Shown here in pieces: positions 44,201 to 50,200 of a stretch of DNA of 64,000 nucleotides (position 1 is the stretch's first letter; each line of letters opens with the position of its first letter). Source of the stretch: Paragonimus skrjabini miyazakii (Eukaryota; Platyhelminthes; Trematoda; Plagiorchiida; Troglotrematidae); NCBI GenBank assembly GCA_014338405.1, contig JTDE01002334.1, positions 36,564 to 100,563 on the forward strand. The letters are read 5' to 3'. The translations under genes and the position numbers were made by a program. The notes under the pieces were generated by a model. That model was not told the origin of the DNA and ran no database searches. It was given only the letters and a program-made list of their open reading frames with translations.

Positions 44201-47200
44201 AGACGAACGAAGTATTGAAATCAAGTAATTTGAAGCGGTGTGTTCCCTTTATGAAGGCAATGAGAAGACGTAAATCATGTGACGCACTCCAGAGTAACAA
44301 TTCGTACATTCTGATCACACATGGACATGTAACTAATTTTAAACATTAAGACAGGGTTCCGTAGGGCGGAAATAATGGCTTAAGGGATTAAACAGACAGA
44401 CATGGAAATACAGATTAAACAAATGGGAATGCTGATTACCAGGGTGGCCGCAACGTCAACACAAATTGTTTTTAGACACACAAGTGGGGATTATGACGTC
44501 TGATAGCCAAAGCCTCAGCAAACTGGAAGATACGATTCCGGTGACCTCGAAATATCACAAAGAATGCGTCACAAACCTTGACTCTGTGTCCCGTTTGGAC
44601 TTCGTGTTTTGCTATTGATTATGCTGGGTGCCGTCCGTCGGCCTTTATGCAAGCGTCTGGCGTATTCTAGTTATGTTCCCAGCCACTTGGGAATATGCTC
44701 CTTCATACGAGAAGCTAGCTGCCGGTTTATCCTCCCTATGTAGCTCATACTGCAACTACATGAATATCTGTATAAACAATGGGATGTGACAGACGTAGGC
44801 TGTTTGTTCGTAGCCGAGGAGACTGGTAAGGCCTTGGTTCGCTGTGATATACATAGTTTTGCAGCGTTATAAGATCTGGATACAGCAGCTGTTAGACGTC
44901 TTCTTGTCATTGTTGACCAGCCGTCCCTTAGAAACGGGAGTTCTAAGTATACAGTCTTCTTTGACATCGTTGTTTCCTGTATCTTTGGGGTAATGACACT
45001 GCTATATTTGTTGATCAGTTACAAGGGGTACCCGTTAGCCAGCAGCGTATCTCTGAGTGTGCTTAATTCTTGTGGGAAATTGTCATCCGTTCATAGCCTC
45101 CGTGCTCTGTGAAAAAGCGTTTGAACAAGGCTTCTCTTATATTGCACTGGACAAAAGCTTTCAAAATGTATACACTGTCCTGTCAAGGTAGACTTTCTGT
45201 AAATAGATCTCCCTATCGTACCATCCGATCTTCGGATAACTAGAATGTCCAAGAACGGAAAGCAATCGTTTACTTCGTTCTCTCTAGTTAGCTTGAGGTT
45301 GGGATGTGCTTGATTTAACTCCGAAAATAATACGGTCAAATCACTTGAATTATGAAAAACAGCCTACGTTGCACTTGCACATTATTGGTTTCGACAAACA
45401 AGTAACTAAGTCAAGAAAGGGGAACAAGGCGACAATTGCAAGCCGGTTTCACTTTTCGGCTTTTACTGACTGATTTCGTTAACTTTACTCACTTTAGAGG
45501 TAACTTGACCTAAAAGCGGTAACGATCCGATCAAACAGCCTGATTAATTGACATCACGCTCCTAACTAAGCAATCTGTGAATTTCGAAAGCCCGTCCTTA
45601 GGGTGAGAGTAACCTTCAGTAACTGACAGCAACTGTCCTCAGTTCTCAATGCCAACTAATCATTTTTCAAACTCGCACCCTGAGTCCGTCGGCTGGGACG
45701 TCGGAAGAGTGCTCGGAATAAGACATGAGCAGCTTGTATCATTAATGCTTAACCCAAGTGACTAAATCTACGCACTCTAAAAGACTGAGTGAATGCATTT
45801 TATTGACCCCCACTATGAAATATCTGTTCCCGAATCTTACCGTCGCTGGTACCCCTCGAGGAGTGTGACTGAACACAGACATAGATGATCAAACACCTGA
45901 AGACAGATTATGTCCTACACGTTGCGTAGCTGCAGGATGAAACGGTTTAGAGAACAGGGTCCTTGATTAGATATATTTCATTCTGTAAGTCCTCGTGGTC
46001 GCCAATGCAGCCTACAGACTTACAAATAAACGTCAGCACTATATTGCACAACAGTATATCTATGTAGCAGTAACAGTCGCAAAGAAGCAATCTGCACCTG
46101 AAAGCTGCTAAGCGCCCTCAAAAATACCCGGCGGTTAGTAAACTGTTTTCAAACGTTACTTTGAGAATTGTCAAACAGCAACGCCATATGGACATAGTCT
46201 AGATCAGACAACCTTCCACCAAGTAGGATGTCTGTACCAGCATTCTGTGACTGCCGAGGAATTCGGACATGCTAATTTGGCAGGATCCTGTGCCTAAGCG
46301 ACTTTAAAGTGCAAACTGATCTGCTGTATCGAGCGGTTTTTTGTAACCGATAAAAAACAGTCACCGCCGGCCGGTGGTACTTATGACGTTGCTACGAAAG
46401 TACACGAAGAGTAAGAAGCTGAGCTATACAACCCCGTCTTGGACGAAACACTACCTGTTCTTCCCTAGCGTTTGCTGCTCGGACTGAACCTATGAAGTAC
46501 AATGAACGCCAGAATTATTAATTAATACCAAAAGTAAGTTAGCAACCACGTGATTTCTTTGGAATATGGGAGTTAGCATCGATTTGCCATGAAAGAGGAT
46601 GTTCTTAATCGTTAACACCACTTGACAGAGACTGGCACGAAGTCGCCCAGACCATCGGCCTAAACGAGGCTGAAAACCGTTTATGTGGATGGTACGAAAT
46701 CCAATGATCACTGTCCCCCATTATAGTAACAGTATAAACAGGAGCACGGCCAAACAACCCTCTAACTGTGGTCCGCCCATTGATCTGTTGCGCTTGACTT
46801 ATAACGGATAAACATATCAGCTGTCCCGATAGGTCAGCGGTAGGCATTAGCCTGGTGCGTCTGCTGATTCACGCATTATGACCATGCGAGTGTGAATGAG
46901 AAGACGTAGCCTAATATTAGTGAATACATTAAACAAACAAACTGTAAGATAGAAGATGCGCGACTCACAAGCTTCGTCAGTGTAAAACTGTACACCATAG
47001 ACGAGATCGGGTAGAGGATCTTACCTGAAAATTCAAGGAAGCGTTCCATCAGGGTCACGCCTAACGTTTCGTACCTTTCAGTCAGATACTCTGGGAGCAC
47101 TTGAGTATGCGAATCCATGGAGACCAAGACGAATTAACAACAGTTTATACTGCTTTCGATGCCTGTGGCCTTGACTAAGGAACTTGTATGCGTCCTACTG

Positions 47201-50200
47201 GGCGGGCAAGCCGAAAACATATCGTGAGATGTACACGCCACGGTTTCAGTTGCCCAGGGTTGTGTTCTGCTGATAACAGACTGGGTTCAGTGTAAATCGA
47301 AGTATCGTGTAGCAGCAGCTCCACCTGCTGATGAACTGAAAACATACTAAGTTACCTGTGGGCTACATAATCAAAATGGTCAAATCTACACAGGAGAAAG
47401 CAGTAACCATGGGTCAAATAGACACCCACACAAATGAAAGAAATAAAAAACCTTGGGGAACTGTGCGTGTATCTCTGTGCAAATGTGTAAACCGAATTGT
47501 GCTCACTTAATTTTGAAAAAATCGGAATACTGAGAAACAAAGAGGTTATCATCATCAATTTATGCGAACAACTTCAAAGAAATAGGTATTTTAATACGTA
47601 CCATCAATGACGCGGCAGTTTTGGATGCTTGGCTAACTGATAAGCCAGACTGTAAGAGAGAACGACCATCTCGATTGACTAAAACCGCGTGGTTCGTGGC
47701 CTGCTGAGTGGAACAACCCAAAACACGTCGGAGCGCTTTAACCACCTGGTAGACAAATGGAGAGAATGGTAAATCGTTGAAGAGCGCACACAAACATCTC
47801 AATATAGAGCCGTCCTTATGGCGAACTTTTATTTGTAGCCAGCCATTTAGCAGCTCGTTTAGTCTTTATTGAAGTTTGTTTTTGATTTTATCGAATGATC
47901 TACCCAAGCTTGGCCAGAGGTGCAACGCAGTTCCTATCAAAAGTCACACTAGAGTAAATATCGGAATAACAAAAGCGTTAAGTGGGGAATGCCAGTCCAA
48001 TCAGTCACAGCCATCCAGAACTACCCAAACAACGCCCGGAGATTAATCAAAAACAATGCAACGTCGGAGAACCGGAACCACTGAAACCAACGTGGTCAGA
48101 ATAAATTACCCAGTAATATGCTGTTTCTCAAGCACCTGAATTCATCCGACCTCATCTACCTACGCATAAATACTTATGTCAAACACACTGAATTAACGTT
48201 AACAGTCTGTAAAAACTACCTCATTACAAGTTGATCTGAGACTGAATGGTCTTTCGCCAACAAATGTTATCTGAATGCGTAGGCTCCAACCAAATGTGGA
48301 TAATGTTCAGTCTGAAACAGCGTTAGTCGGTTCGGTGCGCGGTACAAGCAAAACGTCCGTAGTTCTTAGTGAACTGATAACGAATTTCCCGAAAACCTAT
48401 TTTGGTTACTTCTACTGGTCTCAAAGCCCGTTTACTTAACATATCTAACTGAACCCGGTTCAGTCAAGTTGAACTATTACTAGTGTACACACAGTAGGTG
48501 ACGAACGCAAAGCAAAAAAACTAGCAATGTATTTACGGTAGTCTACCGACCGTTTAAGGAAACCAGTTAATTGTCGCGGTCAGTCCCGGAGAACAGTGAG
48601 ACATGCCTTTGGATCAGCAATGTGTGAACATTTTACTTCCATTTATACTTCTGCACTTCATTTCGTTAAACAGACGTCCTGTCTTCTATTGAAAATTAGG
48701 GCTAAGTATTACCACGCATGCTCAAAGTTCGGAAGCAGGAAATTATCAAAGATGGCCACTTGTAGAAAGAAAACGCCTCGTGACTAATCCAGAGCAAGTG
48801 TCAGCGTAGTGAACGAGAGAGGGATTGTAGCGTTCAATCAAGCATGTCAAGGTAAAACCAGCAAGAGTGGAAATCCAGAGACGAAAAAGAACAACATTAG
48901 CGAACTAAGTGTTCCGTATTTGATCAATGGGATTTTACACCACATTCGGCAGTAGGTACCGGTGAACAAACAGCGTGATGGAAGGTAGATCCAACAGGAC
49001 TCACGTGTTCGTAACTGTGAAACTCATTATTGTGCAGAACAACCACAAACGAATGCGAAGCGGCTGTGCGCTCACTCGCTGTTCGGGTTGGACGAGGCGG
49101 GAACAGTCGTGGATGCAGTCGACGAGCGCGAGCAAGCTGAGCCAACGCTCTGGCTTCGACGTCACTTGAAGTGCGGCTATTAGGTGCCGTGTGGGGCCAG
49201 GAGTCTTCACCCAACTGTCGGGCATCAGTAGACGGGGAGGTCAACGGTAGGTGGTTCAGTGGAGGGGGCCAATCCTCCAGAAAAACTGGACTATCAGCAG
49301 ACTCGTCCACAACGAAGTCGTCCGTGGTCCACAACTGGTCAGCTAATTGCGGTACGGTCCGTCTGTCCGAACTGTCCTCAGAACTGTCTATCCAGTCGAG
49401 TAGCCAGTCGGTCGCGGATATAGAATCATCCAAAAATTGCAGCTGCATCAAACTGCCAGTTCGTTTGCTCAAGGGGACTGTTGAACTTGGGCGAGTGCCC
49501 TGCAGCATACAAACAATATGTTATGGTTACGATAAACTATCAAACAAAAAGTAATCATGTTTTACATAAGTGGAACCGGTCAAGAAATTTATCATAGGGT
49601 CACCTGTCGACCTAAGCATGGCCACTAAAGAAGAGGTTCAGCGTTTAAGCAAGCATGAGTGTATATGCGCTCTTTTCTGGACAAAACACTCGTTAACACT
49701 CCACAACACAGAGGAGCCGGTCAACCTTGTGTATGTTTCGGCGGCAAATAACACCATCTAGTAAACAACTGTATGACACGCCAACTAAGTTATTGGCCAG
49801 TAATCAGGTATTGATAACAGTCGTAGTCGCAGAATATTTCAACAGAGGTTACCGGAAACCTTGGCTGGATCACACTGCTTTGTTTGAACACTAACCAGAG
49901 GAGAAAACAATTTGAAAAACATACGAACATGGGAGACCAAGGTGAACAACCTCAAAAAAAATAAGACTGTGCACATAAGATAAACATGAAGGCAGGTGGG
50001 TAGCAATTGACAGGAAATTAGAATTTGAAAATTCCCCCATACGCGCGACACTGTTTCGAAGTGTACACCACATCACCACCATCAACATCAACTGCTTCAA
50101 AAGTCGGTGCCAAACTATGGCCTGGCCATTGTATTACTTTTGCGATTAGACCTCAGATTCGGAAAATATAGCCATACGTGCTGCACTCGAAAGAGCATGG

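Noticed and set aside
49171..49554. 127-codon plus-strand frame
   Set aside because: It is an antisense shadow of UBR-like exon 49005-49499.
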